The notes beneath the pieces are model-generated. The model made no database searches. It was not told the origin of the DNA and saw nothing but the letters and a program-made list of their open reading frames with translations. The position numbers and the translations under genes are program-made. Positions 1-9,136 of a stretch of DNA of 44,644 nucleotides are shown here, piece by piece. Source of the DNA: an uncultured Oscillochloris sp. GTDB lineage: Bacteria; Chloroflexota; Chloroflexia; Chloroflexales; Chloroflexaceae. Each line of letters begins with the position of its first letter. The stretch's first letter is position 1. The stretch lies in contig CAISPW010000092.1 of the NCBI GenBank assembly GCA_903887465.1, positions 1 through 44,644 of the forward strand. The letters are read 5' to 3'.

Positions 1-53
1 CCGCCAAAAACCAACCAAAAGCGCGGTCTGGGGCGCAGCCCCAGCGACGTTGC
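1..53. repeat. Family A palindromic repeat, partial copy (A1)
   Basis: This is the right half of an interspersed element seen again at 33197-33334, 36908-37032, 38194-38331 and 44587-44644. It begins with the second arm of the central hairpin (CCGCCAAAAACCAACC) and ends with the conserved terminus ACGTTGCA at 46-53. The left half lies outside the window. It is nearly identical to the reverse complement of the copy at the other window end. Confidence 0.8.
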
Positions 54-80
54 ATCAGCCCTGGGCATGTTTCAGCCATT

Positions 81-110
81 TTGCACCAGCCCCGCTGCCT
101 CTGCTATACT
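81..110 (+). promoter_or_regulatory. Putative extended -10 promoter for the membrane protein
   Basis: TTGCAC at 81-86, an 18-bp spacer and TATACT at 105-110 preceded by TGC (extended -10). Transcription would start near 117, which rules out the ATG at 50 as the start and places the ATG at 122 almost at the 5' end of the message. Confidence 0.5.
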
Positions 111-121
111 TGCGCAGGCTT

Positions 122-2371
122 ATGGCACAAGGTAACGCAGGAGGCGGCATCCGCGCCGATGTAGAGATGACGTATGTTAAGACAGAGGCGCATCACGGCC
201 CGCGCGCCCGACTCGTCAGCGCCCTGAGCGCGGTGCGCCGGAGTGAGCATGTCGCGGCACTCCTCTTTTATCTGGCGATCAGCCTCGTCATCTCCTGGCC
301 GACCGTGGCGCACTTTACGACCGCGCTCACCAGCAATGGCGGGGATGCACGCCATGAGCTGTATCTGCTCTGGCATACCCAGCAGGTGTTGCTAGGTCAG
401 CAGCCGCTGTTCAATGCACCGCTGCTCTACTATCCGCTCGGCGCCACGCTCCTGACTCACTCGACCGGGCCAGTGGCCGGGCTGCTCGCGCTGCCATTCT
501 GGTTCTGGGGACCGGCGGCGGCGTTCAACGGCACGCTGCTGGTCGGCCTGACCCTGAGCGGCTACGCGATGTTTCTGCTCGCGCGCGACGTTGGGCTTGA
601 GCTAGAGGTGGCGCTGTTTGCGGGCTGCTTTGTGCTGGCCGCCCCGATGACCCTGGCGGGGCTGCCCGAACACCTCGCAAAGTCGTTTACCGCCGGGATA
701 CCGCTGGCGCTGTTGGCGCTACGGCGGGCGCTTGATCCGCGCCGCAACCTGCGCTGGACGCCCACCGTTGGCCTCGCGCTGCTCTTCCTGCTGCTCCACA
801 ACGGCTACCAGTTTATCTACGCCTCCCTGGCCTGCGGCGTTATGGGTGTTACTACACTGCTCGGCGCACCGCGCGAGGATCGCCGCGCCGTGATCGGGCG
901 GGCCGGGCTCGTGGGCGTGTCCGCGCTCGTGCTGTGCGCCCCGCTGCTGCTGATGATCATGCGCGCCGCGCGCGACCCGGCCTTGTCGATCGCCATGAAC
1001 CCGAATACGCTTGATGCGCCCGAGTTGCTCCAGTTCGTGCTGCCGGATCGGATCAGCACCCTGTTCGGCGACTGGGCGCGCTCCACCCTAAAATCAGTCG
1101 GAGTGGTGAAGATCAACTGGGAGACGGCGGTGGCGCTGCCCTGGGTTGGGCTGGCACTGGCGGGACTCGGACTGGCCCGCGAGCGACGCCGGGCCTGGCC
1201 GTGGCTGCTGCTCACGCTGCTCTGCATTATCCTCGCGCTTGGGCCAAGGCTCTTCATGGGCGGGCACGAGGTTGTGATCGGCGGCCATTCGATCACCTTG
1301 CCCTACGCCTATCTGCGCCAGATTCCGGGGCTAGAGTTTATGCGGACGCCCGGACGTTTTATGATGGTTGGCGTGGTCGGCTTTGGAATTGGCGCGAGCC
1401 TGGGTCTATCGTGGTTGGTGCGCCGGCTGCCGCGCTGGCGACGCCCGCTGGCCATGATCGCAACGGCGCTGCTGCTGCTCCAGATCTGGCCACGCCCGTT
1501 CCCCGCCGAGCCGCTGCGCCCCGTCCCGCCGTTCTACCAGCAGATCGCCAAAGACCCTGCGCACTATGGCGTGTTTGATCTGCCGATCATGCCAGACGCC
1601 CGCTTCGCATATGACTTCGACTACCAGAACACGACATCGATCTATCAGTTCTATCAGATCACCCACCATAAGGGGATCGCGGGCGGCTATCTCTCGCGCA
1701 CCTACGCGCACCACCCGCTCTTCAACGCCTTGCTCACGTTCAACCGCGAGAGTACGCCCGCACTCCTAATTGATGGCCAGGCATCCGTGTTCGCAAGCTT
1801 TCAGGACGACCTGGCGCGAGACGGCTACCGCTATGTGGTACTCCACAAAGACGAGACACAGCCGCCGGACAGCGCCTTCCTACCGGGTTACAACCTCGCG
1901 CGCCAGTTGCTGGATGTGGCATTCGCCGGGCAGCCGCCCCTGGTCGATGATTCGTTCACAACCGTCTATCTGGTGGCCCCCAAGCCATCGGTGCAGCTAA
2001 GTCTGGGCACAGGATGGCGCGCGCCCGAGTCGAAGTGGCGCTGGACCACTTCCCCTGCAACATTGGAGATCGTGTCGCCCGTTACCCAGACCGTGCAACT
2101 CCAGATCACACCGGTGTATCTCCACGACCCGCAGAGTCCGAGCGGGATGGGGCCGCGCGGCGTGATCGACGTTCAGGTGGGCGGGCAATCAATCGTGCCA
2201 ATGCCCATTGTGGCTGGCCAGTTGTTCACCATGCCGATCACCCTCATGAAAGGTTCGCAGACGATCACGCTCACGCTAGAGGCAGGCAGCTTCCGGCCCT
2301 CAGATTACGGCGGACAAGATAACGGGCGGCTCAGCTTCGCTGTACGTACGATTAACATACAGACACGCTAG
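122..2371 (+). CDS. Large polytopic membrane protein with C-terminal soluble domain
   Basis: I do not recognise a specific family. The protein (749 aa from this start) has a short basic N-terminus, then about ten hydrophobic segments over the first 430 residues, and then a soluble part of about 300 residues rich in beta-strand-like sequence. This layout resembles GT-C-fold or YfhO-like membrane glycosyltransferases of bacterial envelopes; an early Asp-rich loop (NGGDARHEL, just after the first segment) is the sort of place where such enzymes hold a catalytic acidic residue, but this is inference. Start choice: an in-frame ATG at 50 lies upstream of the predicted promoter, so 122 or 167 is preferred. 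The GGAGG at 139-143 is too far from the ATG at 167 to decide. It is transcribed alone and ends at the hairpin at 2447-2500. Confidence 0.75.
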   Translation: MAQGNAGGGIRADVEMTYVKTEAHHGPRARLVSALSAVRRSEHVAALLFYLAISLVISWPTVAHFTTALTSNGGDARHELYLLWHTQQVLLGQQPLFNAPLLYYPLGATLLTHSTGPVAGLLALPFWFWGPAAAFNGTLLVGLTLSGYAMFLLARDVGLELEVALFAGCFVLAAPMTLAGLPEHLAKSFTAGIPLALLALRRALDPRRNLRWTPTVGLALLFLLLHNGYQFIYASLACGVMGVTTLLGAPREDRRAVIGRAGLVGVSALVLCAPLLLMIMRAARDPALSIAMNPNTLDAPELLQFVLPDRISTLFGDWARSTLKSVGVVKINWETAVALPWVGLALAGLGLARERRRAWPWLLLTLLCIILALGPRLFMGGHEVVIGGHSITLPYAYLRQIPGLEFMRTPGRFMMVGVVGFGIGASLGLSWLVRRLPRWRRPLAMIATALLLLQIWPRPFPAEPLRPVPPFYQQIAKDPAHYGVFDLPIMPDARFAYDFDYQNTTSIYQFYQITHHKGIAGGYLSRTYAHHPLFNALLTFNRESTPALLIDGQASVFASFQDDLARDGYRYVVLHKDETQPPDSAFLPGYNLARQLLDVAFAGQPPLVDDSFTTVYLVAPKPSVQLSLGTGWRAPESKWRWTTSPATLEIVSPVTQTVQLQITPVYLHDPQSPSGMGPRGVIDVQVGGQSIVPMPIVAGQLFTMPITLMKGSQTITLTLEAGSFRPSDYGGQDNGRLSFAVRTINIQTR

Positions 2372-2446
2372 ATTTTCGTGCCGCCTCCAATGCTTCGGTT
2401 GCCCGCTGCCGCACAGCCAGCGGGAGCGGACATTTTCGGCGGGGGA

Positions 2447-2500
2447 AAACCAAAAACGGGGTGACAAGAAATGAATTTCTTGTCACCCCGTTTTTGGTTT
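2447..2500. terminator. Bidirectional terminator, 25-bp perfect stem
   Basis: Arms 2447-2471 and 2476-2500 are perfect inverted repeats around a 4-nt TGAA loop, and each arm ends in an A/T-rich run, so T-runs follow the stem in both directions. It separates the plus-strand membrane protein gene from the minus-strand tRNA gene. Confidence 0.75.
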
Positions 2501-2502
2501 CT

Positions 2503-2577
2503 TGGTAGCGGCGGCAGGATTCGAACCTGCGACCTTCGGGTTATGAGCCCGACGAGCTGCCACTGCTCCACGCCGCG
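2503..2577 (-). tRNA. Initiator tRNA-fMet (CAT)
   Basis: Reading the minus strand gives a full cloverleaf: 7-bp acceptor stem, D arm, anticodon CAT in the loop CTCATAA, 5-nt variable loop, T arm with GTTCGAAT. It is the initiator and not elongator Met: position 1 (C) faces an unpaired T at position 72, and the anticodon stem ends in three G-C pairs (GGG/CCC). The CCA end is encoded (2503-2505). The gene closely follows the E. coli fMet pattern. Confidence 0.95.
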
Positions 2578-2594
2578 CCGCTTCCAACCTCCGC

Positions 2595-2623
2595 AGTGTA
2601 GCAGTATTTCGCCGTCCTGTCAA
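2595..2623 (-). promoter_or_regulatory. Promoter of the tRNA-fMet gene
   Basis: On the minus strand: TTGACA (2623-2618), a 17-bp spacer, TACACT (2600-2595). Transcription would start about 10 nt upstream of the mature tRNA 5' end. The -35 box overlaps the stop codon of the Nudix gene. Confidence 0.7.
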
Positions 2624-3228
2624 ATTAGATCATCCGCATCAAGCAGTTGGTCGGCCACCACGCGGTGGGCCACGGCGCGGAATTCCCCCCACGCCCGCCA
2701 GCTCCCGCCGATCTCGTGGTCATCCTGATCATCCAACCCGTCAAGGAAGTCCGCCAGATCATAGAGTTGAGCAACCGTCGCCTCGTCGAACGCCTCGACC
2801 CGCTCGTCGGGATCCTGCACGGCGAGTTCGCCGCCCAGCTCGTCGAGCAGAAACGCAAAGGTGAGGAAGGCGTGCGCGCCATGCGGCGTCTGCGGCGTGC
2901 GGTAGGCGATTATGGCAAGAAATCGTCGTACCGCCACATCCAAGCTCGTCTCCTCGGCCACCTCGCGCAGCAGACCATCTTCGATCCGCTCACCCGGCCT
3001 CACCCCCCCGGTGAGCAGGCGCATCACCCCCGGCGGATAGATGTCCTTGCGAAAGGTCAGCAGGCATCCGCTACGCCGCCGGATCACCATACACGCCTCG
3101 CCAATGCGATCCGTTTTCGTCAGCGGCTCAACCTTCCCGTCGGCAAGATTGGCGAGTACCCGCGTCGGCTTGCCGTAGCGGGCCGAGAGCTCGGCCACTT
3201 GGGCCTCGATGTCATCTGGAAGGTGCAT
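2620..3228 (-). CDS. Nudix hydrolase
   Basis: A 202-aa Nudix-family protein, predicted to hydrolyse a nucleoside diphosphate linked to another moiety; the substrate cannot be read from sequence. The Nudix box G-x5-E-x7-REVxEE is present in the middle of the protein (GGVRPGE followed by REVAEE). The Gly near the end of the box is Ser here (REVAEETSL); the metal-binding Glu residues are kept. The N-terminal 45 residues precede the fold and the last 40 are acidic. The ATG at 3228 has AAGGAG five bases upstream. A TGCTATAAT element lies just upstream, overlapping the end of the PHP gene. Confidence 0.88.
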   Translation of the reverse strand: MHLPDDIEAQVAELSARYGKPTRVLANLADGKVEPLTKTDRIGEACMVIRRRSGCLLTFRKDIYPPGVMRLLTGGVRPGERIEDGLLREVAEETSLDVAVRRFLAIIAYRTPQTPHGAHAFLTFAFLLDELGGELAVQDPDERVEAFDEATVAQLYDLADFLDGLDDQDDHEIGGSWRAWGEFRAVAHRVVADQLLDADDLI

Positions 3229-3287
3229 GTATCTCCTTAGCGGTGATCACCGAGTCATCTGTGCGACGCTCGTACGACATGGCTGCC

Positions 3288-3296
3288 ATTATAGCA
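3288..3296 (-). promoter_or_regulatory. Extended -10 element for the Nudix gene
   Basis: TGCTATAAT on the minus strand, about 60 nt before the Nudix ATG. It overlaps the TAA stop of the upstream PHP gene (3289-3291). No good -35 is visible, as is usual for TGn extended -10 promoters. Confidence 0.45.
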
Positions 3297-4110
3297 GCAT
3301 TCCCTCCAAGATCGTCACAAAGCGCCGGTCGATAGACGCCAACGCTTCGTGCGGGTGGTGGCTGTCACTCCCTCCTGAGACCAGCAGCCCGTGTCGGCGT
3401 GCCTGTTCAAGCAGGAATCCTCGCGTCTCGGCGCTATGGCTCGGGTAATAGACCTCAACTCCGTCTAGGCCCACGGCCACCAGTGCGGCGATATCTCCGG
3501 CGTCGGCAGGCACGGCGTAGATACCCTTGCGCCGCCCAGGGTGGGCCAACACCGCAAGGGCACCCATGCCGTGGGCCACGGTGATCACCTCGTCCACCCC
3601 CGGCGGGCGGTAGGCACCAGATAGCACGGTGAGCACGTAGCGCATCCCGGTCTCCTCATCGCTCTCCCCGGCAACCCGCCCAGGGAGATCATTTTGGGCA
3701 GCCAGAGCTGTCGCCACATCAGCCACATTCGGTGTGCGCCCGAGGGCGTCCAGCCCCGCCAGCCGGAACCCTCGACCTGGCAGATCCGCCATCAGTCGCC
3801 GGGCGTCCTCGGCGTTCCGGGCAAACACGGTATCGCAGAGCGCCAGCAACTCCAGAGCCTGCGGGTCTGCACCGTAGACGAGGGTGTGCCAGAGCTTGCC
3901 ACCGTAGCCGCTATCGATCTCGACGCCGGATATCACCCGCAATCCGTGGCGCGCTCCGGCCGTCTGGAGCGCGCGCACACTCGCCGTCGTATTGTGGTCA
4001 GCTGCGGCGATCACGGTCAACCCACGCGCCGCCGCCGTTGCGGCCAACGCCTCGGGTGTCCATGACGAGTGATGCGGCGTCGCCGTGGTGTGGATGTGTA
4101 GGTCGATCAT
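3289..4110 (-). CDS. PHP domain metal-dependent phosphoesterase
   Basis: A 273-aa single-domain PHP protein of the TrpH/YciV type. All expected metal ligands are visible in order: DLHIHT near the start (residues 3-8), ADHNT around 38, SGVEID around 62, LAHPGR around 190 and GGSDSHHP near the C-terminus. Family members remove phosphate from nucleotides or short oligonucleotides (E. coli YciV/RNase AM acts on 3',5'-bisphosphates and RNA 5' ends), so a nucleotide or RNA substrate is likely but unproved. The start is the first ATG; no clear Shine-Dalgarno site is seen. It lies downstream of the rhodanese-like gene with a small hairpin in the 35-nt gap. Confidence 0.88.
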   Translation of the reverse strand: MIDLHIHTTATPHHSSWTPEALAATAAARGLTVIAAADHNTTASVRALQTAGARHGLRVISGVEIDSGYGGKLWHTLVYGADPQALELLALCDTVFARNAEDARRLMADLPGRGFRLAGLDALGRTPNVADVATALAAQNDLPGRVAGESDEETGMRYVLTVLSGAYRPPGVDEVITVAHGMGALAVLAHPGRRKGIYAVPADAGDIAALVAVGLDGVEVYYPSHSAETRGFLLEQARRHGLLVSGGSDSHHPHEALASIDRRFVTILEGMLL

Positions 4111-4122
4111 ACGCAGTTATGG

Positions 4123-4144
4123 GAGGGAGGTAAAACCTTCCCTC
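4123..4144 (-). terminator. Small intercistronic hairpin
   Basis: Arms 4123-4131 and 4135-4144 pair with one bulge around an AAA loop, in the short gap between the rhodanese-like and PHP genes. It may be a weak terminator or mRNA processing signal. Confidence 0.4.
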
Positions 4145-4145
4145 T

Positions 4146-4703
4146 TTAGCGCTCCACGAGATTCCCCGCCTGCTCCCAGTCCTGAAATCCACCTTCTAGG
4201 GCGATCATCGTCGGGTAGCCCTGAGTCATAAAGATCTGCGCGCCGCGCTGGCCGGACTCAGGGCGGGCCGAGTCGCCGTACGTGATGATCACCGAGCCGA
4301 CAGGCAGCGCGTTGATCCGTGTCTCCAGATCCTTGGAGGTGATCGTTATCGCGCCAGGGATATGCCCTGCTTTATAGTCGTTACCCGAGCGCACGTCAAT
4401 AAATAGCGCCGTCCCGGCCTTGAGGTGCGCGTTGGCGTCGGCTATACCGATCAGATTAATCTTTGGGCCATTCGAGTCAAGGCTGCCGTGGGCTACGGGC
4501 AGATCTGTACTGGTCGTCGCCGCCGTTGTGTCGCGGGTCGGCATCTCGACGGCAACGGGGCTGGGGCGAGGCAGATCTCGCATTGTCAGGGCCACCGTCA
4601 CCAGAACCGCCACCAGAGAGATTGCGCCGAAAATCACCGCTGGCAGCAGCCACAACGGAAGATTGCGCCGCGCATTTGGCGGCGGATTATTTTGGTCGGT
4701 CAT
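4146..4703 (-). CDS. Membrane-anchored rhodanese-like protein without catalytic Cys
   Basis: 185 aa. A polar, Asn/Pro-rich N-terminus, one transmembrane helix at about residues 16-40, a Thr-rich linker, then a rhodanese domain (about 80-182) facing the outside. Fold markers are clear: LFIDVRSGNDYKAGHIPGA and, near the end, LEGGFQDWEQAG. The active-site loop reads ITYGDSARPES where a sulfurtransferase would have Y-C-x-x-x-x-R: the Cys is replaced, so thiosulfate or persulfide transfer by the usual mechanism is not expected. It may bind an anion or a partner. The ATG has GAGGAAA six bases upstream. It lies just beyond the act operon terminator, so it is probably a separate unit. Confidence 0.82.
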   Translation of the reverse strand: MTDQNNPPPNARRNLPLWLLPAVIFGAISLVAVLVTVALTMRDLPRPSPVAVEMPTRDTTAATTSTDLPVAHGSLDSNGPKINLIGIADANAHLKAGTALFIDVRSGNDYKAGHIPGAITITSKDLETRINALPVGSVIITYGDSARPESGQRGAQIFMTQGYPTMIALEGGFQDWEQAGNLVER

Positions 4704-4772
4704 TGGGTTTCCTCTGTCAGAACCTAGCAGTTGCAGAATGTCACACGGTATAGGTGCGACCCCAAAATGATG

Positions 4773-4822
4773 ATATGGATAACTGAAAGGCCAGCAAGGC
4801 TGGCCATTTCAGCTATCCATAT
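4773..4822. terminator. Act operon terminator hairpin
   Basis: Arms 4773-4795 and 4799-4822 form a stem of about 23 bp with one mismatch and one bulge around a 3-nt loop, starting 22 bases beyond the actG stop. A second small inverted repeat (AGGGC/GCCCT, 4833-4845) overlaps the end of actG. Confidence 0.6.
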
Positions 4823-4844
4823 GAATGTTCGAGGGCGACAAGCC

Positions 4845-5159
4845 CTACGGCGTGAGGCTGGGGTTATCGCGCACGGGCAGCCCCCGCTCGGCGATCAGCT
4901 TCATCGCCTGCGCAATCGGGATGTGTACATTCCCTTCAAGCGTATTCCCGTAGGTATTGAGCAGTTGCGTATCCTGCGTCACATACTGCACGGAGGTCGC
5001 GCCGGTATTTGCCAGCGGCGTCGGCGTAAAGGGCAGGCGACCAGCGAGGAAGATCAGCATGCTGACCATCACAAAGGCCACCAGCAGGGCCGTCATAATG
5101 CGCAGGGCGCTCGGCGGCTGCGCCTGCGCCTGATCATAGGCGGGTGAACGGTAGCTCAT
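4845..5159 (-). CDS. actG: Alternative complex III subunit ActG
   Basis: 104 aa with one transmembrane helix at about residues 19-39, a short cytoplasmic N-terminus and an outside C-terminal tail containing IPIAQAMKLIAERGLP, a phrase typical of small subunits next to the ACIII cytochrome. The start at 5159 is preferred over an upstream in-frame ATG (5183) because TAATG joins the actF stop to this ATG by one shared base, implying translational coupling. It is the last gene of the operon, followed by a hairpin. The role in the complex is structural by position; no cofactor motif is visible. Confidence 0.85.
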   Translation of the reverse strand: MSYRSPAYDQAQAQPPSALRIMTALLVAFVMVSMLIFLAGRLPFTPTPLANTGATSVQYVTQDTQLLNTYGNTLEGNVHIPIAQAMKLIAERGLPVRDNPSLTP

Positions 5160-6379
5160 TAATGACCTCCAACGTGCAGCCACTCCATATTCGGGTCATT
5201 CAGGGGCAGGAGCGAGGCGCGCTGTACATTCCAGGCGAAGATAGCCAGCCAGACGCCCAACAGGCCCACGGGCGCGGCGAAGTCAGTCCAACTGACCTGG
5301 GTGATGCTCTCGTGGAAGGACGGCAGGACGATCCAGGAGAGATCGACCAGGCGCATGATGATGATCAGCGCAGCGATGGGGGCCACTGTGGACGCATTCT
5401 GCTTCCTGCGCCGCGAGAGCAGCAGGAAGAAGGGCAAGAAGAACTGGAAGATCATCAAGATCGGCACCAGCGTAAGCCAGCCGCCGTGGGTACGGACGAA
5501 GTACCAGGGCGTGTTCTCCGCCACATCGCCCGACCAGATGATGTTGTACTGCATGTAGGTCACATACGTCCACAGAACCGTGAAGCCCAGCATCAGCTTT
5601 GCGACATCGTGGATGGGCTTGACCGACACGTGGGCCTTGAAGATCTCGGTACCCTGGATCTGGGTGAACATCAGCATCAGGAAGGCCAGCATCGTCAGGC
5701 CCGAGCTCACCATATACTGGACGCCGTACATCGACGAGAACCAGTGCGGGTCGAGCGACATCGTCCAGTCGAAGGCGGCGAAGGTGAGACTGATCACATA
5801 CAGGGCCAGGCCGATGCCGCTAAGCATGCGCATACGGGCGCGCAGCGCCTCGTTGCCGGTACGATCTTGCTGGATCGACCAGGCCCGCAGGATCAGGGCC
5901 AGGCTGCTCCACAGGATGAAGTAGATCGCGCTGCGGATGGCGAAGAACTCCGGCGTGAGCCAGGGTACCTTGTGGGCAATACCGGGGTCGCTGGCCACGA
6001 CGGCCGGGTCGGCCCACTGGTAGAGCGGGTGCGATAGGCCGAGGATCCCCATCGTGCCAGGGAAGGTGGCCAGGACAATCGGCACGAACAACAGGCCCAT
6101 CACCGGCATCGCCAGGGCACCCGCCTCAAGCATACGCCGCACGGTGACGCCCCAGGCGCCGCCGGTGAGATGCTGAAGCATCAGGAAGCCCAGTGAGGCC
6201 AGGGCGAAGCTCATCGCAAAGTAGAAGCCGAACAGGTACGAGCGGCAGAACTGGTCGGGGCCGACGACGAAGTAGCCGACCGCAAGCAGTGCGATGCCAA
6301 TCACAGCCGCGCTGATGCCAATCGTCTGCAGTCGGCTGAGCTGTGGAACCCTGGTGGGTGCAAGAGAAGTCGTTGCCAT
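5159..6379 (-). CDS. actF: Alternative complex III membrane subunit ActF (NrfD-like)
   Basis: 406 aa, about ten transmembrane helices, a paralogue of ActC in the NrfD/PsrC membrane family. In ACIII this integral subunit packs beside ActC and is thought to take part in the proton path; quinol oxidation is assigned to the ActC side. Visible features are many hydrophobic spans, a conserved mid-protein SLDPHWFSSMYG segment and a basic cytoplasmic loop (LLSRRRKQN). It overlaps actG by one base and follows actE by 56 bases. AAGG lies nine bases before the ATG. Confidence 0.92.
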   Translation of the reverse strand: MATTSLAPTRVPQLSRLQTIGISAAVIGIALLAVGYFVVGPDQFCRSYLFGFYFAMSFALASLGFLMLQHLTGGAWGVTVRRMLEAGALAMPVMGLLFVPIVLATFPGTMGILGLSHPLYQWADPAVVASDPGIAHKVPWLTPEFFAIRSAIYFILWSSLALILRAWSIQQDRTGNEALRARMRMLSGIGLALYVISLTFAAFDWTMSLDPHWFSSMYGVQYMVSSGLTMLAFLMLMFTQIQGTEIFKAHVSVKPIHDVAKLMLGFTVLWTYVTYMQYNIIWSGDVAENTPWYFVRTHGGWLTLVPILMIFQFFLPFFLLLSRRRKQNASTVAPIAALIIIMRLVDLSWIVLPSFHESITQVSWTDFAAPVGLLGVWLAIFAWNVQRASLLPLNDPNMEWLHVGGH

Positions 6380-6435
6380 GCGAAGAGCCTTCTAGTGCGC
6401 CGGGCGCGGCCGGCGCCGGGCGATCACATCACTTG

Positions 6436-7068
6436 TTATCTACCGAGCTGCGCGCGCTCTGCCGGCGGCACATCGTCCACCGTCGCATTCTGGCTGAGCT
6501 GCAGTGCGCGGATATAGGCCGCGATCGCCCAGCGATCCTCAGGTGTAACACGGGCGGCGTAGCTAAACATCGACTGGTAGCCGCCGTTGTTCGGATCACC
6601 TCGGTAGACCCCATTGGTGATCACATCGAAGAAGTGGCCGATTGGCGCATCGCGCAGGCGCTGCTGGTGGAAGTTGGCCGGCACTAGCGCCCCGCGCTCA
6701 GCCACAATGCTCTGCCCAAACCCCGCCACACCGTGGCAGACTGAGCAATAGATCGTGAACTGCTGCTGCCCACGAGCCAGCAGATCGGCCGTCACCGGGA
6801 AGGGCATCACAGCACCCACCACCCCGTCCACCTTCGCGGTGTAGAGATACGTGTCCGTCTTCACCTGCCCCACCGCCACGGCCCCGGGGACATTCGGACG
6901 TGACGAGCGCCCGTCGGCGAAAAAGCTGCTGGGAGCGTAGGTCTTGAACTTCGGCTGGCTATACATGTCCGAGTGGCATGCGGCCAGGAGCATCGCCATC
7001 AGGCCGACCCATCCATAGCGGGCGAGCCGAGTAAGTGTGGCGCGGCGGCGCGAGCGTAGCGTCTGCAT
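6436..7068 (-). CDS. actE: Alternative complex III monoheme cytochrome c subunit ActE
   Basis: 210-aa lipoprotein cytochrome c. A basic N-terminus and hydrophobic segment end in the lipobox LLAAC (Cys31), so the protein should be anchored outside the membrane by lipid. One heme c site, CSVCH, is at 108-112, and a plausible Met axial ligand is in YQSMFSYA (Met167). In ACIII it passes electrons from ActA to the soluble acceptor (an auracyanin or cytochrome). GAGG is eight bases before the ATG; actD ends ten bases upstream. Confidence 0.93.
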   Translation of the reverse strand: MQTLRSRRRATLTRLARYGWVGLMAMLLAACHSDMYSQPKFKTYAPSSFFADGRSSRPNVPGAVAVGQVKTDTYLYTAKVDGVVGAVMPFPVTADLLARGQQQFTIYCSVCHGVAGFGQSIVAERGALVPANFHQQRLRDAPIGHFFDVITNGVYRGDPNNGGYQSMFSYAARVTPEDRWAIAAYIRALQLSQNATVDDVPPAERAQLGR

Positions 7069-7078
7069 CGGAGCATCC

Positions 7079-7624
7079 TCAGTTAGCGACTTCAGAGACC
7101 TGGAGCGGGTTCAGCCCGCGCAGGAACTGCGATGTTCGCCCGCGGTCGAAGAGCGGATCTGCCGACTCAATACACAGAAAAAAGGCGTCCTGCGAGGCGC
7201 GCTCAAAGCGCGGCGCGTTGAACACCGGGTGGTAGGGCATCGGCAGGCCGTTGAGGGCGAGCATGCCGAACACTGCGCCAAAGGCGGCGAAGAGAATACC
7301 CAACTCGAAGGTGATCGGGATCATCGACGCCCAGTTGGTGATGTTGTTTGGCCGTCCGCCAATAATATAGGTGTAGTCGATAAACTCGCCGATATACTGG
7401 GTGATAAAACCGGTCGACGCCCCGATCAGGCCGCAGATCAGCACGATCCGTGGCACGCCGGTGTCGCCGGGCATAACCTCGTGCGACACTTCCTCAATCG
7501 GGAAGGGCGAGTAGGCATCCATCTTGCGGTAGCCTGCCTCGCGGGCCTTTTTCGACGCCTCGATCAGCGCGTTCGGACTATCGAACTCGGCCATCACGCC
7601 ATAAATTCCGTTGGATGCTTGCAT
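7079..7624 (-). CDS. actD: Alternative complex III subunit ActD (DUF3341)
   Basis: 181 aa. A soluble N-terminal part (ASNGIYGVMAEFDSPNALIEASKKA, ferredoxin-like in the family) precedes two transmembrane helices at about residues 60-85 and 95-120, and a cytoplasmic tail with LPMPYHPVF. It is a structural ACIII subunit with no cofactor. The ATG at 7624 has GGTGAG at proper spacing; an in-frame GTG at 7633 has no ribosome site. It follows actC by 54 bases. Confidence 0.9.
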   Translation of the reverse strand: MQASNGIYGVMAEFDSPNALIEASKKAREAGYRKMDAYSPFPIEEVSHEVMPGDTGVPRIVLICGLIGASTGFITQYIGEFIDYTYIIGGRPNNITNWASMIPITFELGILFAAFGAVFGMLALNGLPMPYHPVFNAPRFERASQDAFFLCIESADPLFDRGRTSQFLRGLNPLQVSEVAN

Positions 7625-7678
7625 ATGTCTCACCAGTGCAAGGGCCAGCCGGGCAGCTGGCCCTCGCGCAGCTCGTGG

Positions 7679-9133
<1,455 letters not shown>

Positions 9134-9136
9134 CAG

